Positions 1-7,157 of a stretch of DNA of 64,000 nt are shown piece after piece (position 1 is the stretch's first letter; every line of letters starts with the position of its first letter). The position numbers were made by a program, and so were the translations under genes. The notes beneath the pieces were generated by a model that made no database searches, was not told where the DNA came from, and was given only the letters and a program-made list of their open reading frames with translations. The DNA lies in contig NZ_CALBRW010000024.1 in assembly GCF_937927635.1 (NCBI RefSeq), positions 1-64,000 of the forward strand, in the 5' to 3' direction. This DNA is from an uncultured Microbacterium sp. (GTDB lineage: Bacteria > Actinomycetota > Actinomycetes > Actinomycetales > Microbacteriaceae).

Positions 1-393
1 CCGGCTAGGGGCCTCCGGCGGGCTGCGCCCGCCTCCTCCGGGCGTCCCGGCAGGCCGGGCCGGAGCGAGGTCAGGGCGGCGCTGCGCGCCACCCTCGGGG
101 CTGGCTGCGGTGGGGTGCGTGGCGGCCTGGGATCGGGTAGCCGGCTATCGGGTGCCCGGGTCGACCCTGCGAGGGCTTAGGCGGCTTCCTGGGGCTTCCT
201 GCGGATTAGCGGCCCCGACCCTGTGGGCCTCTCTCCCGGTCTGGGGTGCCGTTCGGCTGTAGTTGCCTGTCCCGGCGCTTTCGCGGCCCGTGGCGGGCTT
301 CCTGGCCCGTTTCTGCGGCGGGTTCCTCGTGGCCGGGTTCCGGGGCTGGTTTCGTCCGGGCTGCGCCCGGGAGGCAGCTGATTTCCAACCTTG
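1..393. other. No recognisable gene
   Basis: I see no credible coding region here. Open frames are short, arginine/proline-rich and lack a ribosome site. The stretch has G+C-rich dyads of the form GGGC-TGC-GCCC near 22-31 and 356-371. It may be the tail of an untranslated region or the remnant of a gene beyond the window edge. Confidence 0.5.
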
Positions 394-442
394 TTGACAG
401 TGTCCGGGGCTATCTCTATATTAGTACCTGTCAAGTCAACTA
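394..442 (+). promoter_or_regulatory. Conserved promoter-leader module, copy 1
   Basis: TTGACA at 394-399, a 17-bp spacer and TATATT at 417-422 form a near-consensus vegetative promoter. The conserved leader TGTCAAGTCAACTA follows at 429-442 and would form the extreme 5' end of the transcript. In this copy the triplet at the expected transcription start is CTG, so the leader has no normal start codon. It drives the gene at 465. Confidence 0.85.
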
Positions 443-464
443 TTCAACACTTGTGGAGGTTCTT

Positions 465-1109
465 ATGAGCATGTGGACAGCTGTAACCGTGCAGGCCGAG
501 GAGGGCACCGCGCTCCCCTCGCTCGCACGGCTGATCGCGCTGTGGAACGCGAACGTGGACGGCGAGCACCGGATCGACCTCGACGGCGACCGCGCCCGGA
601 TCCGCTCCACTGAGGCCGACATCGACGTGAATGCCGAAGGCGTGGCCTATGTGCAGTACTCCGACCGCTGGCAGACCGAGGGGCTGCGCGCACTCGCCGA
701 GGGGCTGCGCGCACTCGCCGAACAGCTGACGACCTCTCTGCCGGGCCTGATCCTCACTCTTGAGGAGGAATGGACGGGCGATGAGCCGGGAGTCACCCGC
801 GAGCGCTGGCAGGGCGGCAGGGTGACAGGCATCCGCACCTCTGACGGCGATCTGGAGCCGGTGGATGCGCTGGGCCGCACACCGGAGGCCGCACTGACGG
901 CGATCCTGGCGGCCGTGGGCTCGCTCGGGGATGCGCTGATGATGACGTTCCCGGGCGAGGACTTCTGGGAGCACTTCACCTACCTGGAAGGCAACCGGCT
1001 CGCAGAGGTGTTCGAGGCCGCGGCTCTACCCGAGCGCGCCGCTATGATCCGCGAACGCTGCCGCGAGGCCGATCCCGAGGCATGGGAAGAGGTCAACGAA
1101 GCCGACTGA
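465..1109 (+). CDS. Hypothetical protein, 214 aa
   Basis: I do not recognise this acidic, soluble protein (MSMWTAVTV start). The start ATG at 465 lies 7 bases after a GGAGG in the conserved leader, and a second ATG lies two codons on. Residues 72-85 are an exact duplication of a seven-residue unit, EGLRALA, caused by a 21-bp tandem repeat. There is no signal peptide or membrane segment. It stands alone behind promoter copy 1 and is closed by the hairpin at 1135. Confidence 0.75.
   Translation: MSMWTAVTVQAEEGTALPSLARLIALWNANVDGEHRIDLDGDRARIRSTEADIDVNAEGVAYVQYSDRWQTEGLRALAEGLRALAEQLTTSLPGLILTLEEEWTGDEPGVTRERWQGGRVTGIRTSDGDLEPVDALGRTPEAALTAILAAVGSLGDALMMTFPGEDFWEHFTYLEGNRLAEVFEAAALPERAAMIRERCREADPEAWEEVNEAD
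678..719 (+). repeat. 21-bp perfect tandem repeat inside a CDS
   Basis: Two identical 21-bp units (678-698 and 699-719) encode EGLRALA twice in frame. Perfect identity at the DNA level suggests a recent slippage duplication. Confidence 0.95.
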
Positions 1110-1134
1110 GACCCACGATTTCTCCCTAGAAAAC

Positions 1135-1165
1135 GGGGGAGCCTCCCAATGTCGGAGGCTCCCCC
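1135..1165. terminator. Strong hairpin fused to the next promoter
   Basis: A 12-bp perfect stem (1135-1146 with 1154-1165) has a 7-base loop. It follows the first gene and abuts the TATATT at 1166. It occupies the place of the -35 element in this promoter copy. The loop itself is the conserved spacer motif CAATGTC. Confidence 0.7.
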
Positions 1166-1191
1166 TATATTCGTAAGCGTCAAGTCAACTA
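1166..1191 (+). promoter_or_regulatory. Conserved promoter-leader module, copy 2 (no -35)
   Basis: TATATT at 1166-1171 and the leader block at 1178-1191 match the other copies. The -35 position reads CTCCCA instead of TTGACA, and the upstream CAACC-G-GGTTG dyad is missing. The spacer block AATGTCGGA is kept (1148-1156). The triplet at the expected transcription start is GCG. Confidence 0.6.
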
Positions 1192-1214
1192 TTCGACGTT
1201 CTAGGGAGGACATC

Positions 1215-1691
1215 ATGACTGACATCACCACTCAGGCGGTCACCGGCTTCGAGGGGCTCACGCTCCCCCGCCCGGCCATCATCGGCGAGCTGGCGCGGGT
1301 AGAGGCTTCCACGCGCGCAGCGCTCGCCCGCGCCGAGCAGCTCGAGGCGGAGATCGCCACGGCGCGGGCTGAGGAAATCACGGACGGCGCGGACGCCCGC
1401 CTGGTCGAGTTCTGGGACGCGGCGGGCGAGGTCGCCACCGACCATGACATGTGCGGTGAGTACGACCGCATGGTCGCCGCCGTGGACGGCATCACGCGCG
1501 AGCGCGACTTCGAGGTCGGGATGGACATCACGATCAGCCTGCGGGTCTACCGGACGGTCACCGCCACCAACTACGACGCCGCTATCGAGGCCGCCGAGGA
1601 GGACGTTGACCGTTACGACGTGGCCGAGGCGATCCGCGAGAACGGCTGGGACGACATCGACTGGAACGGGTCGAGCGCCGAGCCGGTCTGA
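1215..1691 (+). CDS. Hypothetical protein, paralogue of the gene at 1840 (158 aa)
   Basis: Function not recognised. The protein begins MTDITT, is alanine/glutamate-rich with a predicted helical first half (about residues 20-60), and ends with a strand-rich segment (GMDITISLRVYRTVTATN) and an acidic tail. It shares its start, layout and several spaced residues (DARL..W, ..YDRM, RERDFEV) with the next gene, so the two arose by duplication of the whole promoter-plus-gene cassette. ATG follows AGGGAGGACATC. Confidence 0.75.
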   Translation: MTDITTQAVTGFEGLTLPRPAIIGELARVEASTRAALARAEQLEAEIATARAEEITDGADARLVEFWDAAGEVATDHDMCGEYDRMVAAVDGITRERDFEVGMDITISLRVYRTVTATNYDAAIEAAEEDVDRYDVAEAIRENGWDDIDWNGSSAEPV

Positions 1692-1702
1692 CACGGCATC
1701 AC

Positions 1703-1735
1703 GCGAGGGGCGGGGCTTCGGCCTCGCCCCTTTTT
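1703..1735 (+). terminator. Rho-independent terminator
   Basis: A G+C-rich stem (AGGGGCG with CGCCCCT) is followed by TTTTT, directly after the stop of the gene ending at 1691. Confidence 0.8.
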
Positions 1736-1759
1736 CGTGCCCTGCGGCGAGCGCCGATC

Positions 1760-1816
1760 CAACCGGGTTGACAATGTCGGAGCCTGCCCCTATATTGGTA
1801 CATGTCAAGTCAACTA
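1760..1816 (+). promoter_or_regulatory. Conserved promoter-leader module, copy 3
   Basis: The 11-bp dyad CAACCGGGTTG (1760-1770) overlaps TTGACA (1768-1773), followed by a 17-bp spacer with AATGTCGGAGCC, TATATT at 1791-1796 and the leader at 1803-1816. An ATG starts five bases after the -10 (1802). Read from there, a 13-codon frame MSSQLFDGLGRTS ends in a TGA that overlaps the ATG of the gene at 1840. Confidence 0.9.
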
Positions 1817-1839
1817 TTCGACGGTCTAGGGAGGACATC

Positions 1840-2286
1840 ATGACTGACATCACCACCACCGACAACCGGGTCGCCGGGCAGACCGAGCTCGCCCGGGCGC
1901 AGGAGTCCGAGCAGGCCGCGCTCGCCCGCGTCGTCACCCTTGAGGCCGAGCTGGCGCGGCTGCAGAACGATCAGATCGAGGCGAGCGACCCGCGCCTGAC
2001 GATGCTCTGGGCGAAGGTGCGCCGGATCGCCGACCACGCCGGATATGAGACCTACTACGACACGCTCGCCGAGGAACTCGGCGGCGTCCAGCGTGACCGG
2101 AAGTACACGGTCACCTACCGCGTGACCGTCGAGGTCGACGTGCCGGTCGAGGTCACCGCGATCAACACCGAGACCGCCGAGGAGGCCGCCCGCCCCCTGC
2201 TCACCCCCGAACGGGTCGCCACCGTCCTGCACGGCCCCGGCTGGCGCGACATGACCGTCGAGGAGCACGACATCATCGAGGACTGA
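1840..2286 (+). CDS. Hypothetical protein, paralogue of the gene at 1215 (148 aa)
   Basis: Unknown function. The N-terminus is MTDITTTDN. A helical, possibly coiled-coil segment runs over about residues 15-45 (ELARAQESEQAALARVVTL), followed by a conserved DPRLTMLW motif and a beta-rich half (KYTVTYRVTVEVDVPVEV). It is homologous in layout to the preceding protein but diverged. The start ATG overlaps the stop of a possible 13-codon leader peptide (ATGA), and AGGGAGG lies upstream. Confidence 0.75.
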   Translation: MTDITTTDNRVAGQTELARAQESEQAALARVVTLEAELARLQNDQIEASDPRLTMLWAKVRRIADHAGYETYYDTLAEELGGVQRDRKYTVTYRVTVEVDVPVEVTAINTETAEEAARPLLTPERVATVLHGPGWRDMTVEEHDIIED

Positions 2287-2290
2287 TCGA

Positions 2291-2321
2291 CCGGGAGGGG
2301 CGGGCCGCCCGCCCCTCCCGG
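2291..2321. terminator. G+C-rich terminator hairpin
   Basis: A 14-bp perfect stem (2291-2304 with 2308-2321) has a 3-base loop just after the stop of the gene at 1840. No U-tract follows. Confidence 0.65.
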
Positions 2322-2355
2322 CGTCATTCCTGCGGCGAGCGCAGCCGATCCGATC

Positions 2356-2412
2356 CAACCGGGTTGACAATGTCCGACCCCTGGCCTATATTGGTACATG
2401 TCAAGTCAACTA
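2356..2412 (+). promoter_or_regulatory. Conserved promoter-leader module, copy 4
   Basis: The CAACCGGGTTG dyad, TTGACA (2364-2369), 17-bp spacer, TATATT (2387-2392) and leader (2399-2412) are all present. ATG at 2398 opens the 13-codon frame MSSQLKPVLRRTQ, whose TGA overlaps the ATG of the gene at 2436. Confidence 0.9.
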
Positions 2413-2435
2413 AAACCTGTTTTGAGGAGGACGCA

Positions 2436-2609
2436 ATGACCGCCGCAACCCTCGCCGAAATGGTGGCAGCTCGCGACCTGGTCAACGAGACCGGCGAGAC
2501 CCTCGCCTACGCGATCGCCGCGGGCGAGAGCGACCAGGCCCTCCGCACCCTGCGGCGCAAGTACAACGCCGCCATCAAGGCAGAGACCGCGCTGCGGTTC
2601 CGCCCGTAG
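2436..2609 (+). CDS. Small hypothetical protein, 57 aa
   Basis: A small helical protein of unknown role (MTAATLAEMVAARDLVNE...). GAGGAGG lies 7 bases before the ATG, and the start overlaps the stop of the possible leader peptide by ATGA. It is the first gene of a three-gene unit with 2668 and 3009, with a 58-base gap to the second. Confidence 0.7.
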   Translation: MTAATLAEMVAARDLVNETGETLAYAIAAGESDQALRTLRRKYNAAIKAETALRFRP

Positions 2610-2667
2610 CCCCGACCACGGCGAGGCCGTGCGCACGGCCTCGCCGGCCCCCACCGAGAGGAGCACC

Positions 2668-3012
2668 ATGAGCACCACCACCAAGCGCTACACCGGCCCG
2701 CTGGCGCCGGGCGCGTACATCGCCACCGACACCGACCCGTGGCTGCAGGACGCCGCCACCGGCGCGCGCGTCGACCTTCGCCCCTTCGAGCCGACCGCAC
2801 CTCGCACCCTGGCCGCCGACGACTGCGAATGCATCGCGTGGGCGATCCTTCCCGGCGTCTTCGCACCCTGTAACGACGAGTTCGGGATCGAGGCGCACGA
2901 CGACTGCCGCGAGTTCGCGGGCGACATCCAGGCCGCCGAGGCACTCGCCGCGCACCTGGCATCCATCACCGGCCGCACCTACGAAATCTGGTACGAGGAG
3001 ACCCGCCCATGA
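2668..3012 (+). CDS. Hypothetical protein, 114 aa
   Basis: Not recognised. It starts MSTTTKRYTGPLAPGAYIATD after a GAGAGGAGCACC ribosome site. It is acidic with four cysteines (DDCECIAWAILPGVFAPC, and DDCREF) that could bind metal, and ends ITGRTYEIWYEETRP. Its last four bases (ATGA) are the start of the next gene, so the two are translationally coupled. Confidence 0.7.
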   Translation: MSTTTKRYTGPLAPGAYIATDTDPWLQDAATGARVDLRPFEPTAPRTLAADDCECIAWAILPGVFAPCNDEFGIEAHDDCREFAGDIQAAEALAAHLASITGRTYEIWYEETRP

Positions 3013-3491
3013 GCACCACACACATCACCCCGGCATCCGAGCCGGCCCCGATCGCCGCGGCCGATCTCGCCGACGCCAACGGGTGGCGAGACCCCGCCGC
3101 GCTCGCCGTCCCCGATACCGTCATGCTCGGCACGTTCGCCGACTGGGGCATCTGGCCGGACGACCACACACCCGACCCGCACGAGCCGCTTGGCGAGCAG
3201 TTCGCACGGCAGATCGGCGCGGGTGAGGCCGTCGAGTACTTCGAGACCTTCGACCTGATCCGCGCAATCGCCCACGCCGCCTACGCCAACGGCTACGCGC
3301 GCGGCACCGCGGCGAGCGCGATCCCGGCCGACGCATCCCCCGAGGCGGCCGCCACCACCGTGGTACGGCAGCTGGGCCTCGCCCCGCTCGCGGTCTACAT
3401 CGAGCGAGGCACGCCCGAGCCGCCGCAGAACCTCGTCTGGAACGCCGTGCGCGCCGCCGTGACGGCCGCGCGATCCCAGCGCACCACGTAA
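3009..3491 (+). CDS. Hypothetical protein, 160 aa
   Basis: Unknown soluble, acidic protein (MSTTHITPASEPAPIAAADLADANGW). The start overlaps the upstream stop by ATGA. The region around residues 35-55 (MLGTFADWGIWPDDHTPDPHEPLGEQF) is followed by alanine-rich helices. There is no signal or membrane segment. It is the third gene of the unit opened by promoter copy 4. Confidence 0.7.
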   Translation: MSTTHITPASEPAPIAAADLADANGWRDPAALAVPDTVMLGTFADWGIWPDDHTPDPHEPLGEQFARQIGAGEAVEYFETFDLIRAIAHAAYANGYARGTAASAIPADASPEAAATTVVRQLGLAPLAVYIERGTPEPPQNLVWNAVRAAVTAARSQRTT

Positions 3492-3521
3492 CACCCGCCG
3501 CGCTCGCGGCAGTCCTCCCTA

Positions 3522-3554
3522 GCGGGGCGAGGGGCAACCCTCGCCCCGCATTTT
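3522..3554 (+). terminator. Rho-independent terminator
   Basis: A 12-bp stem GCGGGGCGAGGG with its complement at 3538-3549 and a 4-base loop is followed by ATTTT. It ends the 2436-3491 unit and lies just upstream of promoter copy 5. Confidence 0.8.
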
Positions 3555-3568
3555 CGTGCGCGCAGGCC

Positions 3569-3612
3569 AATGTCGGACCCCCTCCCTATATTCGTAAGTG
3601 TCAAGTCAACTA
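3569..3612 (+). promoter_or_regulatory. Conserved promoter-leader module, copy 5 (no -35)
   Basis: The spacer block AATGTCGGACC, TATATT (3587-3592) and the leader (3599-3612) are present, but the -35 position reads AGGCCA and the dyad is absent. A GTG five bases after the -10 (3598) is in frame with the gene at 3637. Confidence 0.65.
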
Positions 3613-3636
3613 ACCGGATGTTCTGAGGAGGACACC

Positions 3637-4197
3637 ATGACCACCATCACCACGGGAACAGCAGCGGAGATCATCGCCGGGTTCGAGCAGACCTTCGGCG
3701 CCATCTTCGACCGGATGAAGTGGGCCGAGGACGAGATCGCGCAGGCACGAACGCGGCACCCGGAACAGGCCGACACGCTCTATCACTCGTTCTCGCTGCT
3801 CAGCGGCGGCGAGGCGTCCGCCCGGATGGGCGTGGAGGCCGTCTTCCGGGCGCACGCGCGGGAGATCCTCGAGCGGGTCGCCACAGGCGAGGACACCCGC
3901 CCCGGTACGGCCGTCGAGGTCGTCATCGGCCTTCTCGCGGCCGCGGAGAGAGCACCGCTCTCGCACGAGGGCTTCGGGCTGTGCGCGCGGCTGTGGATCG
4001 CCGCGGGCCTGCCGGATCACGACGAGTTCGCCGACAAGCTCGACCACATCGAGGCGCTGCACGCCGCGCGGCTCGACTCCGAGGAGGCCGACGCCCGCCG
4101 CGCCTGCCGGGATGACTCCCGCCGCCTCGGCCGGATCGAGTGCGACGGCTGGCACCACGGCGCGCAGGTGCCCTGCACCTACATCGCCGCGGCCTGA
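3637..4197 (+). CDS. Hypothetical protein, 186 aa
   Basis: Function not recognised. The ATG at 3637 follows GAGGAGGACACC. If translation began leaderless at GTG 3598 the protein would gain 13 residues (VSSQLTGCSEEDT). It is predicted all-helical (EIIAGFEQTFGAIFDRMKWAEDEIAQ), with HHG and several acidic/histidine residues near the C-terminus (ECDGWHHGAQVPCTYI). Single-gene unit. Confidence 0.7.
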   Translation: MTTITTGTAAEIIAGFEQTFGAIFDRMKWAEDEIAQARTRHPEQADTLYHSFSLLSGGEASARMGVEAVFRAHAREILERVATGEDTRPGTAVEVVIGLLAAAERAPLSHEGFGLCARLWIAAGLPDHDEFADKLDHIEALHAARLDSEEADARRACRDDSRRLGRIECDGWHHGAQVPCTYIAAA

Positions 4198-4202
4198 TCG
4201 CA

Positions 4203-4233
4203 GCGCGGGCCGGGGTGAGATCCCCGGCCCGCG
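4203..4233. terminator. Terminator hairpin
   Basis: A 13-bp perfect stem GCGCGGGCCGGGG with its complement and a 6-base loop, directly after the stop at 4197. Confidence 0.65.
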
Positions 4234-4258
4234 CTCGCCGCATCCGACACCGCCGATC

Positions 4259-4315
4259 CAACCGGGTTGACAATGTCTGACCCCTGGCCTATATTAGTAA
4301 GTGTCAAGTCAACTA
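4259..4315 (+). promoter_or_regulatory. Conserved promoter-leader module, copy 6
   Basis: Dyad CAACCGGGTTG, TTGACA (4267-4272), 17-bp spacer, TATATT (4290-4295) and leader (4302-4315). GTG at 4301 is in frame with the gene at 4340. Confidence 0.9.
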
Positions 4316-4339
4316 ACCGGATGTTCTGAGGAGGACACC

Positions 4340-5347
4340 ATGACCACCATCCTGAAAGCCGAAGGCAAGGGCGAGCTGCTCACCGCCGTCACCACACTGC
4401 TCGGCTACACCCCGACCGAGTCGCTCGTCATCGCCCCGTTCCGCGGCACCCGCTCGCACGGCGCGATGCGCGTCGACCTCCCCACCGCCACCGACGCCGA
4501 CGCGCTCGCCGCGTACACCGCCGAATGGCTCGGCACGGTCTGCCGCCTCGGCGGCGTCACCATGATCACCGCGGCGATCTACACCGACGGCGACCAGGCA
4601 CGGCACGCGCTGCTCGCCGAGACTCTGCGCACCATGTGCGACCTGCTCGGCATCGACGTCGCCGCGATCTTCTATGCGACCCCCGCCGCCTGGGGCGAGT
4701 ACTTCACCGGCGAGGAGCACACCGAGCCGGCCCCGGCCCTCGCCAACGCCCCCGCGCTCGCCACGGGCGACCAGCACACCGGGATCGAACTTCCCGCCAC
4801 CGATCCCGCGCTCGCCGCGGCCGTCGCCGCGGCGACCTTCCCCACGGACGACGAGGCGAGCCTGACCGGGATGCTGGAAGGCGTGCTCACCGCCGACCCG
4901 AACGCCCCGGAGCCGAGCACCCTGGCGCACCTCGCGGCCGTCATGGTGATCCCGGCGCTGCGGGACGCAGCGCTGATCCAGTGGGCCAGCGACGAGCAGA
5001 CCGGCCGCGAGGCCGTCGCCGCACAGACCGCCTACTGCGCTGCAGGCGCCGCGATCCCCGAGCACCTCGCCCGGATCCTGGTCGGCGACACCATGCACCG
5101 CCCCGACCCGGCCCGCCTCGGCGCCGCGCTCGCCGCGTGCCGGATCGCCGCCGCGCACGTCACCGGTCGCGAGCACGCCGCACTGCTCGCCGCGGCCGGG
5201 TGGCTGGCGTGGGCGCTGGGCCGCTCGACCCACGCGGGCCACTACCTCGACCACGCCGCGCAGGCCGATCCGGAACTGACCTTCGTGGGGCTGCTGAGCC
5301 GCCTCGTGACGTCCGGAACCCTCCCGGCCTGGGTCTTCACCCAGTAA
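4340..5347 (+). CDS. DUF4192 domain-containing protein, 335 aa
   Basis: The N-terminus (TAVTTLLGYTPTESLVI, then RVDLP and a DADALAAYTAEW helix) matches the actinobacterial DUF4192 family, and the length is normal for it. The family's biochemical role is unknown to me; it is common on chromosomes and mobile elements of this phylum. The protein is soluble and alanine-rich. GAGGAGGACACC precedes the ATG. The 5' leader is nearly identical to that of the gene at 3637, showing cassette duplication. Confidence 0.85.
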   Translation: MTTILKAEGKGELLTAVTTLLGYTPTESLVIAPFRGTRSHGAMRVDLPTATDADALAAYTAEWLGTVCRLGGVTMITAAIYTDGDQARHALLAETLRTMCDLLGIDVAAIFYATPAAWGEYFTGEEHTEPAPALANAPALATGDQHTGIELPATDPALAAAVAAATFPTDDEASLTGMLEGVLTADPNAPEPSTLAHLAAVMVIPALRDAALIQWASDEQTGREAVAAQTAYCAAGAAIPEHLARILVGDTMHRPDPARLGAALAACRIAAAHVTGREHAALLAAAGWLAWALGRSTHAGHYLDHAAQADPELTFVGLLSRLVTSGTLPAWVFTQ

Positions 5348-5353
5348 GCCGCC

Positions 5354-5384
5354 GAGGGCCCCTGAGAACCGCTCAGGGGCCCTC
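5354..5384. terminator. Terminator hairpin
   Basis: A 13-bp perfect stem GAGGGCCCCTGAG with its complement and a 5-base loop, directly after the DUF4192 gene. Confidence 0.7.
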
Positions 5385-5437
5385 CCCCCGGAATCATCCT
5401 CGAGCTGCGCGCGCTCGCCGCGGGGAGCGCCATGTTC

Positions 5438-5494
5438 CAACCGGGTTGACAATGTCCGACCCCTGCCCTATATTGGTAAGTGTCAAGTCAACTA
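5438..5494 (+). promoter_or_regulatory. Conserved promoter-leader module, copy 7
   Basis: Dyad, TTGACA (5446-5451), 17-bp spacer, TATATT (5469-5474) and leader (5481-5494). GTG at 5480 is in frame with the small gene at 5513. This copy lacks a good Shine-Dalgarno before that ATG, so leaderless initiation at GTG 5480 is plausible here. Confidence 0.85.
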
Positions 5495-5512
5495 AAGAGA
5501 AAAGTGCGAGAC

Positions 5513-5632
5513 ATGTGCCAGATCTGCGGCTACGGAGAGTTCCCCGAGGTGACCTGCCTCATGGACAGCACCGTCCCGGCCAGCGAGTACGACGGCCCTC
5601 CGGACCCCGTCGACAGCGACGGCCGGCTGTAG
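5513..5632 (+). CDS. Small cysteine-containing protein, 39 aa
   Basis: ATG at 5513 encodes a 39-residue acidic peptide starting MCQICGYGEFPEVTC, with a CxxC pair plus a third cysteine that could bind zinc. If translation starts at GTG 5480, eleven residues (VSSQLKRKVRD) are added. The conserved promoter and in-frame leader argue that it is expressed. I do not know the function. Confidence 0.55.
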   Translation: MCQICGYGEFPEVTCLMDSTVPASEYDGPPDPVDSDGRL

Positions 5633-6012
5633 AGACCCGGGGCGGGGCGATCGACACCGGTCACCCGCCCCGCACCCGCCGGCACGCTGCAGCTGGAGCG
5701 CAGCCGCCGACGTCGGCCGGCTGCGCTCGCCCCAGGCTCCGGCCGCGCAGCTCGAGCTGCGATCGACATACGGGCAGATCTCCGCAGGTCGAGAAGGTCA
5801 ACAACTCGGCCCCCGCTCGCAGGGTCGCTGCTGAGGGGTGACGGCTGCCCACCGCTGGCAGGCTTTTTGCCTACTCGGCACTCCGACAGGTTCTCCGATT
5901 GGGAACTTGCACGCGGTACTCGCACGGTACTTCTATATGCTCCCGCCAACCGGGTTCTTTGAGACAAGCCTCTAGACCGTCTATCCCCCGGATCCAGGGC
6001 ATCATTGATCCC
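5633..6012 (+). other. Non-coding region upstream of the winged-helix gene
   Basis: No gene is supported here. It holds one copy of a 26-bp dispersed repeat (5706-5731). Before the next gene there are two direct repeats GGTACT (5915-5920 and 5926-5931) one helical turn apart, with a weak TATATG further on (5934-5939). Paired sites and a lone initiator-like gene downstream make this a candidate control or replication-origin region. Confidence 0.4.
5706..5731 (+). repeat. 26-bp dispersed direct repeat, left copy
   Basis: The 26 bases beginning GCCGACGTCGGCCGGC recur exactly at 7127-7152. The two copies bracket the winged-helix gene and the small membrane protein gene. Confidence 0.9.
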
Positions 6013-6765
6013 ATGAAACGCAAACTAGGCTTCGGCGAGCGGGAGACCATCGACGCCATGCTCGCGGCCTCAAAGCGCCCGAGCGAGATGGTGCAGATCC
6101 GCAACGCCTTCGTGCAGAAGGGCAAGAAGGGCAAGCCCTCACCCGGCGCGCTCGCCGCCATGGTCGCGAAGCACGATCGCAGCGGACTCGACCTGTTCCT
6201 GCTCCATCGGATGATGGCCAGCGCTGAGCCCTGGGATGCCGGCAAGGAAGCCGGCGTCTGGGCGCGCGCCCTCGGCCTCGCCGTCTCTGACACCGAAATG
6301 CACGCCGAGCGCGTCTCACGGATCTTCCGCCGCCTCGACGAGACGTACAACCTGGTGAGCCGCGACACCGCCCGCCGCGGCGGCAAGGTCACATCGCTGC
6401 TCGAGGACGGCACGCGCGAACCGTACACCTCCCCCAACAAGCGCTACTTCCGGCTGCCGTTCGCCTACTGGCAAGACGACTTCCACCGACGCCTCAGCAT
6501 GCCCAGCAAAGCCGTGCTGCTGATCGGCCTCACGCAGGAGCCCGGCTTCGTGGTTCCCCCCTCGCAGGTGAAGAACTGGTACGGGATCTCCGACGACACC
6601 TGGGCGACCGGCGTGCGAGAACTCGAGGACGAGAAGGTCATGACCAGCAAGCGCGGCAAGGAGCGCAACTGGATGAAGGGCCTCGCGTACAACTACGACC
6701 TCGAGTACACCCTGCTGCCACCGTTCGACACCCGCACGCAGCCCGGTTTCAAGGGAGGCAGATGA
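6013..6765 (+). CDS. Winged-helix DNA-binding protein, candidate replication initiator (250 aa)
   Basis: A basic protein starting MKRKLGFGERETIDAML. A winged-helix-like segment lies at about residues 155-215: PSKAVLLIGLTQE, then VPPSQVKNWYGISDDTWATG (helix-turn-helix) and VRELEDEKVM. This arrangement is seen in actinobacterial plasmid replication and regulatory proteins. It is the only such gene in the window, has its own upstream repeats instead of the conserved promoter, and is bracketed by a 26-bp direct repeat. A role in replication is inference; a regulator is the alternative. Confidence 0.55.
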   Translation: MKRKLGFGERETIDAMLAASKRPSEMVQIRNAFVQKGKKGKPSPGALAAMVAKHDRSGLDLFLLHRMMASAEPWDAGKEAGVWARALGLAVSDTEMHAERVSRIFRRLDETYNLVSRDTARRGGKVTSLLEDGTREPYTSPNKRYFRLPFAYWQDDFHRRLSMPSKAVLLIGLTQEPGFVVPPSQVKNWYGISDDTWATGVRELEDEKVMTSKRGKERNWMKGLAYNYDLEYTLLPPFDTRTQPGFKGGR

Positions 6766-6890
6766 CCTGAGTCCGAACGGCCGCCCACCCGACAACCAAA
6801 CCCTCGAGCCGGCGAACGCCACAAAGGCGAACGCCCGGTGCTGGAACACCGAGCGCTCAAACCCAAACCGTGCCCTAGGAGGACACGTTC

Positions 6891-7097
6891 ATGCATGATA
6901 ACTCGCCAGAGGCACCAGTGCCAGGCCACCCCAATGGGGTCAACGTCACCGTCAACGTCAACACCAATCCCGCCCCGGCGCCGGCGCCGCCCCCGGCCCT
7001 GCGCCTGCTCGGCTACGCGGCCATCGGACTGCTGGTCATCGGCTTCATCGTCGGCCAGCTCGTCGTGGGCGGCATGATCACCTTCACCCTCCCGTGA
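6891..7097 (+). CDS. Small single-pass membrane protein, 68 aa
   Basis: After a proline/asparagine-rich segment (NVTVNVNTNPAPAPAPP) there is one hydrophobic helix at about residues 39-66 (LLGYAAIGLLVIGFIVGQLVV). TAGGAGGACACG lies upstream of the ATG. It follows the winged-helix gene by 125 bases on the same strand and may be cotranscribed. Unknown role. Confidence 0.6.
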   Translation: MHDNSPEAPVPGHPNGVNVTVNVNTNPAPAPAPPPALRLLGYAAIGLLVIGFIVGQLVVGGMITFTLP

Positions 7098-7126
7098 CCA
7101 CCACACCGCGGCGAGCGCCACACAAC

Positions 7127-7152
7127 GCCGACGTCGGCCGGCTGCGCTCGCC
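7127..7152 (+). repeat. 26-bp dispersed direct repeat, right copy
   Basis: Exact copy of 5706-5731, here overlapping the region between two convergent genes. Confidence 0.9.
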
Positions 7153-7157
7153 GCGGG

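Noticed and set aside
2364..2435. Reading frame through the promoter giving MS(D/E)P.PILVHVKST as an N-terminal extension
   Set aside because: It reads across the -10 and transcription start, so no mRNA would include it. The repeated peptide is a by-product of promoter conservation.
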